Shown: positions 1 through 8,469, numbered from the stretch's first letter. The stretch is DNA of 64,000 bases from Accumulibacter sp964420975 (GCA_964420975.1 CAYQVH010000016.1:1-64000), one strand, 5' to 3'. Numbers and translations: made by a program. Notes: a model not told the origin generated them from the sequence alone.

Positions 1-109
1 TCCGTCTATCAACTTTCAATCGGTGCCCTGTGTCAATTTACATCCGGTGGTGACACAACCCGGCCAAGCGTTCATGGTGCCGCTGCCCACGGTCAGCAAA
101 CAGGCCTAA
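1..109 (+). CDS. 3' end of an unidentified gene (partial)
   Basis: One frame is open from the window edge to a TAA at 107-109 and ends in ...FMVPLPTVSKQA. It is the only frame here with a protein-like composition, and a hairpin with a short T run follows directly. About 35 residues are visible, too few to assign a family. It is read as a gene tail because of its position before the hairpin, and it could be chance. Confidence 0.3.
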   Translation, partial: PSINFQSVPCVNLHPVVTQPGQAFMVPLPTVSKQA

Positions 110-118
110 TTCCTGAAC

Positions 119-149
119 CCACCTCCCAGTGAGCGTTTGGAGGTGGTTT
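119..149 (+). terminator. hairpin after the first partial gene
   Basis: CCACCTCC (119-126) pairs perfectly with GGAGGTGG (139-146) across a 12-nt loop and is followed by TTT. It lies 9 nt after the TAA of the partial gene, which fits a weak rho-independent terminator. From here to 401 I see no convincing gene. Confidence 0.4.
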
Positions 150-401
150 GTATCCCGGAGACAGTGTCTGAATTGGAGGCAGGAGGTGAAACGGTCGTTC
201 CGAGATTCATGATCGCCACGGAAATCGATCCGCCAACGGGCAGCACACCGGTCGAGCGGCGCCCGCCCTCGCTCCAGACTCGGTTACCACTTGTCGCCGA
301 GTTCCTACGAAACCACCATGGCAGTCAGACAAGCGATCGAGGTGTCCGAACGAACTTGACCGCTACAGTCAAGTCCGGCGCGCTGGCGCCCGGTTGGCGA
401 A

Positions 402-1547
402 CTACTGCTGCTTGAGGTCGAGTTGGGCGAGGTCGATTCGCTTCTTGGCGCCGCGTAGGCGCAGCCACGCCTTGTGCGACAGATGTCGGGTGAGGAGCAG
501 CGGTGGCATGCGCAGCCAGTGCGCGCGGACGTAGAGCAGCCAGCGGCTCGCTGCAGCTCGGCGTGAAGGGTGATCGGGATGTTCCGGGAGCAGCGCGAGC
601 GGGATCAACGCCGCCATCAGTTTTCTGATCGGCCAGCAAGGAGCGTCGGCGGCCACACGCGCGTGAACGTCGGGCGGGATCGGGGTCGCCAGGAGGCGGT
701 GCGCGTGCTGTAGACCGTAGTACAGCAGTCGCCCAAAACCGAGTTCGTGCGCTCGTGTCACCAACTCCGGCCAGAAGCTAGGCTCGCTCGCGTAGTCACC
801 CAGCAGATCGTGGACGTCGACCAGGTCGCGCAGGCGTAGCCCTTCGTCGGGATCGCCTTCGAGAAAAAGGTGTGCCAGCGCGTGCAATACCAGGTCGACC
901 GGTGCCAGAAGCTGCAGTTGGGGGTCGGCAAGCGGCTGTGCGGCGGCAAACAGCGGTTCCGGGTCCGACTTGAAGTGGCTGGTTCGTGGCACCAGGCGAT
1001 GGTGCATGTCGATCTCGGTTCCGCGTTCGCGATGACGCAGCGGAGGGATCTCGTGCATCCAGACTCGATAGTAGCGATCGTCGTAGGGGTCGATGTGCGT
1101 TCTCAACCAGCCGCGGTCGAGCAGCCGTTCTTCGACCATGGCCAGTTGACGCTCGGGAATCAGCAGATCGACGTCAGCGAAGATGCGCCCACGCGCGGCC
1201 GACAGACCGGCGAGCAGGTAGCCGGTTCCCTTGAGCAGGATCAACGGGACGTCGATGCCTTGCAGCGCCCAGAGCAAGCGGTTGACTTCCCATGCGACCA
1301 GCGTTCGGCGATGTTGGATGACGTTGCGCGCGGCGCGCAAGTGGCTCGCGGCGCGTGGCGGAATGTGTTCGAGTAGTCCGGCCTGCGCCAGGTTGGATTC
1401 GATGCGTCCGAGCAGTCGTGCTCGCCGGGCAACGCGCAGCAGGAGTTCCCAGTCGGCCGGCGGCAGCGACGGCAGTTGTTCCGGCGTCCGCAGGGCGGCG
1501 AGGAGCAGTTGACGCGCCCGTGCGTTTTCGTGGCGAGTGCTAGACAT
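402..1547 (-). CDS. nucleotidyltransferase family protein (NTP_transf_5 type), HPr-rel-A-like operon
   Basis: This 381-residue protein looks like a member of the uncharacterised nucleotidyltransferase family PF14907. LLKG (about 104-107) is followed by R121 and DVD (125-127), the pattern expected of the NMP-transfer active site. EIDMHH lies further on, and the C-terminal half is helical. Its start overlaps the end of the HprK-like gene by 8 bp, so the two are translationally coupled. It is last in a minus-strand operon of exported protein, PqqD-like, kinase and this gene. Homologues occur in some lasso-peptide clusters (for example PadeN beside the kinase PadeK), where their role is poorly defined. 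The substrate here is unknown; the exported protein encoded first in the operon is the obvious candidate. Confidence 0.8.
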   Translation of the reverse strand: MSSTRHENARARQLLLAALRTPEQLPSLPPADWELLLRVARRARLLGRIESNLAQAGLLEHIPPRAASHLRAARNVIQHRRTLVAWEVNRLLWALQGIDVPLILLKGTGYLLAGLSAARGRIFADVDLLIPERQLAMVEERLLDRGWLRTHIDPYDDRYYRVWMHEIPPLRHRERGTEIDMHHRLVPRTSHFKSDPEPLFAAAQPLADPQLQLLAPVDLVLHALAHLFLEGDPDEGLRLRDLVDVHDLLGDYASEPSFWPELVTRAHELGFGRLLYYGLQHAHRLLATPIPPDVHARVAADAPCWPIRKLMAALIPLALLPEHPDHPSRRAAASRWLLYVRAHWLRMPPLLLTRHLSHKAWLRLRGAKKRIDLAQLDLKQQ

Positions 1548-2457
1548 CGGCCGCGTGCGCCAGGTCGTCGAGGGCGGCGATCGCTTCGTCGAGAGCGGAA
1601 TAACTCAGTGCATAGCAGTCGCACTCCTCGACCATGCGGGCGACTCGTTGGAAGGCCGTCTCGTCGAGCACTTCATAGTTGAACGCGTTGCCGGCGACCA
1701 TCAGGAAGGCCTGGCTCTTGGCGATTGGTTGCAAGCTCAGTGGCGCATCGGCGATCCAGCGCGGAAAGACCAGCCAGCGCGGACGCGCCGTCTCGTGCAT
1801 GCGCCGAATGCTGTCGGCGGGTGGCTGGACGTGCGAGACCGTGCCCTTGCGCGTGCCGTAGAACAGGGGACCGAGAACCGCTTGCGAGCGAAAGTTGCGA
1901 ATGACGTCGATCGACTCGTTCTTCAAGGGAATCAGCCGTGGCAACGGTAACAGGCAGCCGTCCTCGGGTCGGACGAGGCCGAATTCGTCGGACAGCAGAC
2001 GCCAGCCGGAGTGAATCAGCGCCGTGCACAAGGTCGACTTGCCGTCGCCGGGGGAGGCGGGGAAGAGCATCGCGCGTCCGCCACGCTCGACCGCTGCCGC
2101 ATGCAGCATCAGCAAGTGGTGTGATCGTGTCGCGACGCACCAGTTGATTCCCCACTCGAGGGCTGGAAACGCGTGCTCGATCGTGTACGGCGCGAACGGC
2201 TTGAGGCCGTCGATGACGAAACACGCTTGCCGGCGAATCCAGCGGCGAAGCCCGGCGGGGCGGACGATACCGACGTGAAAGTCGCGAATGGCGTCAGCTT
2301 CCGGAATCGGGTAAGGCGCGTAGAGCCGGTGCGCGGCGTCGGCAAACGACGCGAGGTCGGAACGTATCGTCAGGTTGAAAGGGCCGAACTGGACGCCGAG
2401 ACCGGAGCCGGCGAGTTTCTGTTCGAATTCCCGCCGACTCAGGTCACCGACGATCAT
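1540..2457 (-). CDS. HprK-related kinase (HprK-related kinase A type)
   Basis: The 305-residue protein resembles the C-terminal catalytic half of HPr kinase/phosphorylase. A Walker A loop PASPGDGKST lies at about 133-142 and LLSDEFG at about 154-160 supplies the acidic metal-binding residues. The N-terminal 110 residues do not resemble the HprK sensor domain. True HprK phosphorylates Ser46 of HPr, but no HPr or PTS gene is near, so a different protein or peptide substrate is likely. The related PadeK of the paeninodin lasso-peptide cluster phosphorylates a peptide. Its ATG overlaps the PqqD-like stop (ATGA), which ties the two genes together. NCBI annotations call this context the HPr-rel-A system. 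Confidence 0.85.
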   Translation of the reverse strand: MIVGDLSRREFEQKLAGSGLGVQFGPFNLTIRSDLASFADAAHRLYAPYPIPEADAIRDFHVGIVRPAGLRRWIRRQACFVIDGLKPFAPYTIEHAFPALEWGINWCVATRSHHLLMLHAAAVERGGRAMLFPASPGDGKSTLCTALIHSGWRLLSDEFGLVRPEDGCLLPLPRLIPLKNESIDVIRNFRSQAVLGPLFYGTRKGTVSHVQPPADSIRRMHETARPRWLVFPRWIADAPLSLQPIAKSQAFLMVAGNAFNYEVLDETAFQRVARMVEECDCYALSYSALDEAIAALDDLAHAADV

Positions 2458-2759
2458 GGATGGGCGAGGTCTTCTGCGAGGGAGTCTATCAGCCCGAGTT
2501 CCTGCAGACGGGCGACGGCAAAGGCGAAATCATCGGCTTCCAGATCGCCGGGGTCAACACCGAGTTCGCGTGCCACTTCCGCCTGCAGCGCGTCAATCGC
2601 CTGCGAATCGTGTTCCAGTACGCGAAGAATCAGCGCCGTGGTTTCGTTGAAAACGTGCGTTTCAGCCGACGACGGCTGGTAGACGAGGTACACGCCGTCC
2701 CACGGCTGCCAGCGCAGCCCGCGGCCGGCGGCGGTAGAAAACAATACGGGATCGGTCAT
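2454..2759 (-). CDS. PqqD-like peptide chaperone (RiPP recognition element type)
   Basis: This 101-residue protein has the PqqD layout: an N-terminal beta region (LRWQPWDGVYLVYQP), then FNETTALILRVLE, and a C-terminal winged-helix-like part. PqqD-type domains bind leader peptides and present them to modifying enzymes. It sits between a candidate substrate gene (79 bp upstream) and the HprK-like kinase (4-bp overlap). In NCBI naming the matching family is the HPr-rel-A system PqqD family peptide chaperone. No radical SAM, cyclase or peptidase gene lies nearby, so its partner enzymes are presumably the kinase and nucleotidyltransferase. Confidence 0.82.
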   Translation of the reverse strand: MTDPVLFSTAAGRGLRWQPWDGVYLVYQPSSAETHVFNETTALILRVLEHDSQAIDALQAEVARELGVDPGDLEADDFAFAVARLQELGLIDSLAEDLAHP

Positions 2760-2764
2760 GCCGC

Positions 2765-2817
2765 TTGCCGGTCGAGGAGGGCCGGCAATCTCGGAGGATT
2801 AGCGCCCGTCGGCGCTA
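2765..2817 (-). promoter_or_regulatory. two perfect 7-bp hairpins between the exported-protein gene and the pqqD-like gene
   Basis: In the 79-bp gap there are two perfect stems. TAGCGCC (2800-2806) pairs with GGCGCTA (2811-2817) around a 4-nt loop. TTGCCGG (2765-2771) pairs with CCGGCAA (2782-2788) around a 10-nt loop. Neither is followed by a long U run. Placed after the first gene, they could act as an attenuator or RNA-stability element that makes the first gene product more abundant than the enzymes. That role is inference. Confidence 0.45.
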
Positions 2818-2838
2818 CGAATGAAAGCCAGCCCTCAA

Positions 2839-3345
2839 TTAGCCGGCAGCGATACCCATCGAAGTTACCGATTGCGAGCTGAGGATGGCGATGTTCTGGT
2901 TGCGGAACGATGCGAGATCAGGATTGCCGCAGGTCCAATAGTCGACCCCTCCCGAAGATCGGGGCTGGACGGGCTCGGTGTTGGTTTCATTGATGGGCGA
3001 GCTGGTTGCTCTCTTGTTCGGAAACGCGTCATCGGGACAAGCTTGCAATACGCCCGGCAGAACGCAGACATCGCCGGCTTGAATAGGGACCGGTGGACTC
3101 TCGATTTGTCCGCGACGGGGGTTGTTGGCCTTAGTGTGCACTGACGCGATTTTGACCCCCGTACACGAAGCGGCTGCCAGCGCCCCGCTGCGCAAGGTAA
3201 GGACCACCGGTGCGGCCGCCATGACGCCGCGTACGAGACGCCGCCGCCGCTGGTCTGCCAGCGACTGTACCGTCGGGCTGACGGCCCCACCGTCTGCGCA
3301 CGGCAGATCGGATGCAGTCGCGTCAATGGATTCCGTGCTTTTCAT
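2839..3345 (-). CDS. small exported Cys-containing protein, possible substrate of the kinase/nucleotidyltransferase operon
   Basis: The ATG at 3345 is chosen because GGGAG lies 8 nt upstream; a TTG 15 bp further up is also in frame. The 168-residue product has an N-terminal region to about residue 30, then four arginines (33-36), a hydrophobic stretch (41-51) and AAAS-C at 57-61. This looks like a twin-arginine-type export signal. The predicted mature part has Cys at 61, 94, 103 and 139, is rich in Ser, Thr, Pro and Asn, and contains no domain I recognise. It is the first gene of the minus-strand operon, which makes it the best candidate for the protein modified by the PqqD-kinase-nucleotidyltransferase set. 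That link is inference. Confidence 0.65.
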   Translation of the reverse strand: MKSTESIDATASDLPCADGGAVSPTVQSLADQRRRRLVRGVMAAAPVVLTLRSGALAAASCTGVKIASVHTKANNPRRGQIESPPVPIQAGDVCVLPGVLQACPDDAFPNKRATSSPINETNTEPVQPRSSGGVDYWTCGNPDLASFRNQNIAILSSQSVTSMGIAAG

Positions 3346-3746
3346 GAGTGCAGCTCCCAAAATGTTCCGATCTCGGCTTTCATCGCCAACCGCCTTAGAT
3401 TGCCCAGATCAATCCCTATCCGTTCGAAAACTGTATCCTAGCGCGCCCGACAGCGACTGTTTGCCGATTAACTCACGCTCTGCGTACAGAGGCGAAACGA
3501 GTGCCGACCGACAAGGTCTCGCCACAAGGCGTTTTGACACTGATATAGCAAATTCTGTACCAGACATTTCGTTAACAAAAATAGAACGCTAAAGCAACGG
3601 TTTGCTGGCAAGACCCCGAACGGGCAGGGGGCTCCAAGCGCTGCTGTGTAAAAAAAGCCGACACCTTCGTTATCCGTTCTCCCGGTGGCGCCGACGCGGC
3701 GAACCGTTGGTCGCGGTAAGGGTTTGTACGAGCAGAAAAAAGCCGG
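3346..3746. other. intergenic region upstream of the exported-protein operon
   Basis: No ORF here looks like a gene. An AT-richer island at about 3531-3600 is the most likely place for the promoter of the minus-strand operon, but I cannot pick convincing -35 and -10 boxes. The glnD-proximal part has two A-runs in the same context (A7GCCG near 3651 and A6GCCGG near 3736), which are U-tracts on the minus strand. Neither has a clear stem before it. Confidence 0.5.
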
Positions 3747-6329
3747 TCAGACCATCAGCCTTTCGAGCAGCTCGGTTTCGAGCTTGATGCGGCCCGCCAT
3801 CGTTGCCAAGTCGCCGCCGGTGACCAGAAAGGTGTCCTCGACCCGGTCGCCGAGGGTCGAGATCTTTGCCGTGTGCAGATTGGCACCGTGGGCTGCGAGC
3901 GTCATCGCGATCGTGTAAAGCAGGCCTGGACGGTCGGCAGCGGTCACGGAAAGGACGTAGTGCGCCCCCTTCTCGTCGGCTTCGATGGTCACCATGGGCT
4001 GCATCGGGAAGTGTTTGACCTGGCGCGACAGGCGGCCGCTTCCCGGCGCTTCGGGTGGACTTTGCCGACTCAGCCGGGTGGTCAACTCGTGTTCGATATA
4101 GCTGATCATCGCCCGATCACTCCCTCGATCGCTGAGGTCAAGCAGCATGAAGCTGTCCAGCGCATAGCCGTGCAGGGTGGTGTGGATCTTGGCATCGACG
4201 ATCGAGTAGCCGGCGCGCGCGAAAAAGCTGACCATACGCGCAAAGAGGTCACGCTGATCGCGCGTATACACCATGACCTCGAGGCCTTCGCCCAGCGGGT
4301 TGACGCGCGCCTTGACCACCGGCTTTTCGGCGCCGATGCGGTAGTGCAGCGCGCGGGTATGCCAGGCAATCTCTTCCGGTGAGTGACGCAGGAAGTAGAC
4401 GGTGTCGAGCTGCTTCCAGAGGCGGTGGTGAACGGCTTCCGGGAGCGCGAAGTAGCGGAGCAGACGCAGGGCTTCCTTTCGTCGCTCTTCGATCAATCCC
4501 TGTCTGACCGGCACCTGTCCTCCCGCCATCAGTGTCCGGCAGGTGCTGCGGAAGAGTTGCTCCAGAAGCTGTCCCTTCCAGGTGTTCCAGACCTTGGGAC
4601 CGGTGCCGCGAATGTCGGCGACGGTAAGCAGGTAAAGCGCCGTCAGGTGCCGCTCGTCGCCGACCTGTGCGGCAAAGGTTGCGAGGACTTCGGGGTCGGC
4701 AAAGTCCTGTTTTTGCGCGACCATCGACATCAATAGGTGACGGCGGACGAGCCAGACGATGAGCGCGGTGTCTTCGTCGCCGATCCCGTGGTCGGCGCAA
4801 AACGTCGCTGCGTCGGTCGCGCCTAGGTCGGAGTGATCGCCGCCACGACCCTTGGCAATATCGTGAAACAGCGCCGCGACGTAGAGCACCCACGGGCGGG
4901 GAAAATCCCGAATCAGTTCGCTGCACAGCGGGTACTCGTGCGTGAACTCGTCGGCCAGAAAGCGGCGCAGGTTGCGTAGCACCTGCAGGATGTGCTGATC
5001 GACGGTGTACACATGGAACAGATCGTGCTGCATTTGGCCGACGATCTTGCCGAACCGGGGCAGGTAGCGACCGAGAATCCCGAACTGGTTCATTCGTCTG
5101 AGTTCGTGCAGGACGCCGCGCGGTTGCTGCAGAATTTCCAGGAAACGGGCGCGGTTGGCCGGGTCGCGTCGGAAACTGTCGTCGATCAGCGTGCGCGCGT
5201 GCCAGAGGGCGCGCAGCGTGCGCGCGCTCATCCCTTGTAGTTCGGGATGCTGCTGCATCAGCAGGAACGCCTCGAGCATGACGCCGGGTGCGCTGGCGAA
5301 GGTGCTTTCGTCGACCAGATCGAGCAGATCGTGCGTCTTCTGGAAGCGCTCGTTGATTGCCTGCGGCGGTGACTGACGCACGGGGATGAGTGCGGCGCCA
5401 ATGTTCTGCAGCAGGATCGTGTTGATTTGAGTGACTTCTTTCGCCGTACGATAGTACTGCTGCATGAACAGTTCGCTGGCCCGGCGGGTTGCCGTCGGCT
5501 GGTAGCCCCACTGCTCGGCGAGCGCGTTCTGATAGTCGAAGAGCAGGCGATCCTCGCGTCGGCCGGTGTGCAGGTGCAGCCGTATCCGCAGTTGCTGCAG
5601 GAAACGGACGCTGCGTGACAGTTGCTCCTTTTCTTCGCGAGTGATGAAACCTTGCTGCGCCAAGTCGTCCCAGGTTTCACCGTAGTGCGCTGCGCGCGCC
5701 ACCCAGAGGACGGTTTGCAGGTCGCGCAACCCGCCGGGGGCTTCCTTGCAGTTGGGTTCGAGGCTGTACGGTGAACCGTAGTAGCGCAGGTGGCGCTCTT
5801 CCTGTTCCTTGCGCTTGGCTTCGAAGAACGCGTGCGCATCGAGGACGTCGGCGCATGCGGCGCTGAAGGCCTGAAAAAGCGACGAGTCGCCCGTAATCAG
5901 GCGCGCTTCGAGCAGGGCAGTCTGGATCGTCAGATCGCTGCTCGCCCGTAAAGCGCACTCGGAGACCGTGCGCACGCTCGGCGCAATGTCGACTCCGAGG
6001 TCGTAGAGCAGGGTGACGGTTTCCTCCAATCGCCTGGTCAGCGGCTCGTCGGCAGCTTCGGCCAGCAGGAGAAGGACATCGATATCCGACGCCGGGTAGA
6101 GTTCGTGGCGTCCATAGCCGCCGACGGCGACCAGCGCCAACGAAGGTGGCAGGGACATCGCCTGCCAGACGTCGGTCAGTACGTCGTCGATCAGTTGGCA
6201 GCGCAGAGTGAGCAGACGCAGCGGATCTCCGTCGGCGCGATAGGCGTCGCGAAGCGCAGCTTGTTCTTCGCGCAGGCGCGTGCGGTAGCGGGTGAGCAGC
6301 GATTGACGGTCGATGGCGAGCGCGTCCAC
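3747..6329 (-). CDS. glnD: bifunctional PII uridylyltransferase / uridylyl-removing enzyme GlnD
   Basis: GlnD senses glutamine and adds UMP to PII proteins (GlnB/GlnK) or removes it, which sets glutamine synthetase activity and nitrogen gene expression. The 860-residue length is normal. The nucleotidyltransferase motif GGYGR (70-74) with SDID (81-84) is intact. The HD-domain motif FHD (488-490) followed by KGRGGDHS gives the UMP-removing hydrolase. Two ACT domains for glutamine sensing fill the C-terminus (about 675-740 and 785-850). The start is a GTG at 6329, 15 bp after the map stop, so glnD is probably co-transcribed with map. Confidence 0.97.
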   Translation of the reverse strand: MDALAIDRQSLLTRYRTRLREEQAALRDAYRADGDPLRLLTLRCQLIDDVLTDVWQAMSLPPSLALVAVGGYGRHELYPASDIDVLLLLAEAADEPLTRRLEETVTLLYDLGVDIAPSVRTVSECALRASSDLTIQTALLEARLITGDSSLFQAFSAACADVLDAHAFFEAKRKEQEERHLRYYGSPYSLEPNCKEAPGGLRDLQTVLWVARAAHYGETWDDLAQQGFITREEKEQLSRSVRFLQQLRIRLHLHTGRREDRLLFDYQNALAEQWGYQPTATRRASELFMQQYYRTAKEVTQINTILLQNIGAALIPVRQSPPQAINERFQKTHDLLDLVDESTFASAPGVMLEAFLLMQQHPELQGMSARTLRALWHARTLIDDSFRRDPANRARFLEILQQPRGVLHELRRMNQFGILGRYLPRFGKIVGQMQHDLFHVYTVDQHILQVLRNLRRFLADEFTHEYPLCSELIRDFPRPWVLYVAALFHDIAKGRGGDHSDLGATDAATFCADHGIGDEDTALIVWLVRRHLLMSMVAQKQDFADPEVLATFAAQVGDERHLTALYLLTVADIRGTGPKVWNTWKGQLLEQLFRSTCRTLMAGGQVPVRQGLIEERRKEALRLLRYFALPEAVHHRLWKQLDTVYFLRHSPEEIAWHTRALHYRIGAEKPVVKARVNPLGEGLEVMVYTRDQRDLFARMVSFFARAGYSIVDAKIHTTLHGYALDSFMLLDLSDRGSDRAMISYIEHELTTRLSRQSPPEAPGSGRLSRQVKHFPMQPMVTIEADEKGAHYVLSVTAADRPGLLYTIAMTLAAHGANLHTAKISTLGDRVEDTFLVTGGDLATMAGRIKLETELLERLMV

Positions 6330-6344
6330 GGCAAGTGATCCCGT

Positions 6345-7136
6345 CTACCCGGGCGGCGGACGCGTTCCCGCCGACGTCGTCAGGACTTCGAAACCGGTCT
6401 CGGTGACGAGAATCGTGTGTTCCCACTGCGCCGACAGGCTATGGTCTTTGGTGACGATAGTCCACCCATCCGCCAGCGTGCGGATCGCGGCCCGCCCGGC
6501 GTTGATCATCGGTTCGATGGTAAAGATCATGCCTGCTTCAAGCGTCGGTCCGGTACGCGGGCGGCCGTAATGCAGAACCTGCGGTTCCTCGTGGAAGCTG
6601 GCGCCGATACCGTGCCCACAAAACTCGCGAACGACTGAAAATCCCGAGTTTTCTGCGTGACGCTGGATGGCATGACCAATGTCGCCGAGTTGTGCGCCGG
6701 GTTTGACCTGGAGAACGCCCAGCCACAGGCATTCGAAAGAAATCTCGCACAGGCGTTTGGCCTGCATGGAACACGCGCCGACCTGAAACATGCGGCTGCT
6801 GTCGCCGTGGTAGCCCTCACTGATGACCGTGACGTCGAGGTTGACGATGTCGCCGTTCTTGAGCGCCCGGTCGCCCGGGATGCCATGACAGACCTGATGG
6901 TTGACCGAGGCGCAGATCGACTTCGGAAAGGGTCGATAGCCGGGCGGCGCGTAGTTCAGCGGCGCCGGAATGCATCCCTGGACGTTGACGATGTACTCGT
7001 GACAAAGGCGGTCGAGTTCTCCTGTCGTCACGCCTGCGACCACGTGTGGGCCAATGAAGTCGAGCACTTCGGCGGTGAGACGGCCGGCGGTACGCATTTT
7101 ATCGATTTCATCGGGAGTCTTGATCGGGATGCCCAT
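6345..7136 (-). CDS. map: type I methionine aminopeptidase
   Basis: The enzyme removes the initiator methionine from nascent proteins. The dinuclear metal ligands are all present: D101, D112, H175, E208 and E239, each four residues beyond the E. coli positions. The ATG at 7136 (MGIPIKTPDEIDKMR) is preferred because it aligns with known starts; a GTG 12 bp upstream would add four residues. No strong ribosome binding site is seen for either. glnD follows 15 bp downstream on the same strand. Confidence 0.96.
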   Translation of the reverse strand: MGIPIKTPDEIDKMRTAGRLTAEVLDFIGPHVVAGVTTGELDRLCHEYIVNVQGCIPAPLNYAPPGYRPFPKSICASVNHQVCHGIPGDRALKNGDIVNLDVTVISEGYHGDSSRMFQVGACSMQAKRLCEISFECLWLGVLQVKPGAQLGDIGHAIQRHAENSGFSVVREFCGHGIGASFHEEPQVLHYGRPRTGPTLEAGMIFTIEPMINAGRAAIRTLADGWTIVTKDHSLSAQWEHTILVTETGFEVLTTSAGTRPPPG

Positions 7137-7272
7137 GGACGCCGGCACGTGCTCGCTGAATAAGGGCTTGCAAGGATAATGGAAGCGTCTGGCTTAGGCA
7201 ATTTCAGGCGAGCCGCTCGATCCACCGACCTGCTGGGGCGTCGGCGGGATTGGCTGACCTGCGCTCAGAGGC

Positions 7273-8469
7273 TCAACGCACTTGGCTACGCAGCGCCATC
7301 GAGCGCTGGAACGCGGCGCGTTCTTCCGCAATCGCGGCGAGTTGCGCGCGCAGAACGGGGGTCATGAAGCCGCGTCCGGAAATCGCCTGCGGCACGTTGA
7401 GTTCAGACTCGGTGTTGAGTTCGAGCAGAACCGGTCCTTGCGGGCACAGCGCGACATCCCAGTTCTGTAGGCGCAGACCGGGGAAATGGGTCGCTGCCGC
7501 AATAACCCGGTCGATCGCCGCCTGCCAATCCGGCAGCTGGAAGCCAATCAAGCGGCGTTGCGTCGTGGGATGTCGTTCGATGGCGCCGCCGATTCCCAGC
7601 TTCGAGATCGCGTGGGTGACGGTTCCCGTGCCGACGTCGAGCGCGCCGAGGCAGTTGCCATAGTCACCATGCGAGAAGTTATCGAGCATGTTGCGGCCAG
7701 CGGCAATCTTCCAGAACGCCGTGTGTACGCTCGCGCCACGCTCGGTGACAAGACAAATGAAGCGTACGCAACAGACGGCAGACGTTCCGGTCAGCTCCTG
7801 GATATGGGGGTGGGCGTGCAACGGCGCCTGAAAGAGCATGCCGCGGTACGGCGGAAAAGCAAACGACCGCCGCCACTCGTCGCCAGCGAGCGTGCTGCCG
7901 TCGAGCAGTTGCAGGGCGTCTCCGGTCCTGCCCGCCAGGCCCAGCACCCCTTTGCCGTAACCGCCGGCGATCGGCTTGACGTAACAGGGGTAGATCGGTG
8001 ACGCGAGGTAAGCTTCGACCTCCTCCGGGCGCGTCAGGGTTTGCTCATCGGCGATTCGGCGGCCGTTCGTGGTGTAGGTCGCCAGCGGGCGCGGGATCGG
8101 CAGACCGGCCGCGGCAAGCACCAGGTAGGTGAGCAACTTGTCGTTCGCCAGCGCGCGGCTATGGTCGTCGTTGAGCCGGCGGTCGAGTTGGCCGCTCTCG
8201 CGCCAGCCGATGTAGTCCGACAGTTGTTCGTCGGTCACGCCCCGTCGCCACATCCCGTAATCGAAGTACTCGCCGATGCCGATCGGAGGAGTGCGCAGAC
8301 GCAGGCGCAACAGGTCAAGCATCTGGCGCGCCGCAGGCTTGCCGCCGGCACGCTGTGCGGTGGCGATCTGGGCGAGCAAGGTTCGGATCGGCATCGTCGG
8401 CTCGTTCGGCGAAGACATTGGCATTGCCGGCGGCAGAACCTGACGTCCGGCGCGGCGAGCGGCAAGCAT
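7273..8469 (-). CDS. sugar-transfer-associated ATP-grasp domain protein
   Basis: The 398-residue protein matches the ATPgrasp_ST family (PF14397). Features seen are YPCYVKPIAGGYGKGV in the ATP-binding lobe and QNWDVALCPQGPVLLELN near the C-terminus, where the acidic and Asn residues coordinate Mg-ATP. Family members are often found with polysaccharide or glycosyltransferase genes and are thought to ligate a carboxylate to an amine or similar group. Here it stands alone between map and divergent tamA, with no sugar gene near. Several starts are possible (8469, 8424, 8418, 8394); none has a clear ribosome binding site, so the first 25 residues are uncertain. Confidence 0.8.
   Translation of the reverse strand: MLAARRAGRQVLPPAMPMSSPNEPTMPIRTLLAQIATAQRAGGKPAARQMLDLLRLRLRTPPIGIGEYFDYGMWRRGVTDEQLSDYIGWRESGQLDRRLNDDHSRALANDKLLTYLVLAAAGLPIPRPLATYTTNGRRIADEQTLTRPEEVEAYLASPIYPCYVKPIAGGYGKGVLGLAGRTGDALQLLDGSTLAGDEWRRSFAFPPYRGMLFQAPLHAHPHIQELTGTSAVCCVRFICLVTERGASVHTAFWKIAAGRNMLDNFSHGDYGNCLGALDVGTGTVTHAISKLGIGGAIERHPTTQRRLIGFQLPDWQAAIDRVIAAATHFPGLRLQNWDVALCPQGPVLLELNTESELNVPQAISGRGFMTPVLRAQLAAIAEERAAFQRSMALRSQVR

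Noticed and set aside
137..415. 92-residue plus-strand ORF
   Set aside because: It starts with TTG inside the hairpin, has no ribosome binding site or recognisable family, and runs antisense into the end of the nucleotidyltransferase gene.
3154..3174. Lipobox reading of AAASC in the exported protein
   Set aside because: The position three before Cys is Ala rather than Leu/Val/Ile, so lipoprotein processing is not well supported; a Tat-like signal fits better.
3534..3562. Exact TTGACA on the plus strand
   Set aside because: No -10 box at 16-18 bp, and nothing downstream on that strand except the antisense of glnD.
3122..3592. 156-residue plus-strand ORF
   Set aside because: It lies mainly opposite the exported-protein gene, which has a good ribosome binding site and operon context.
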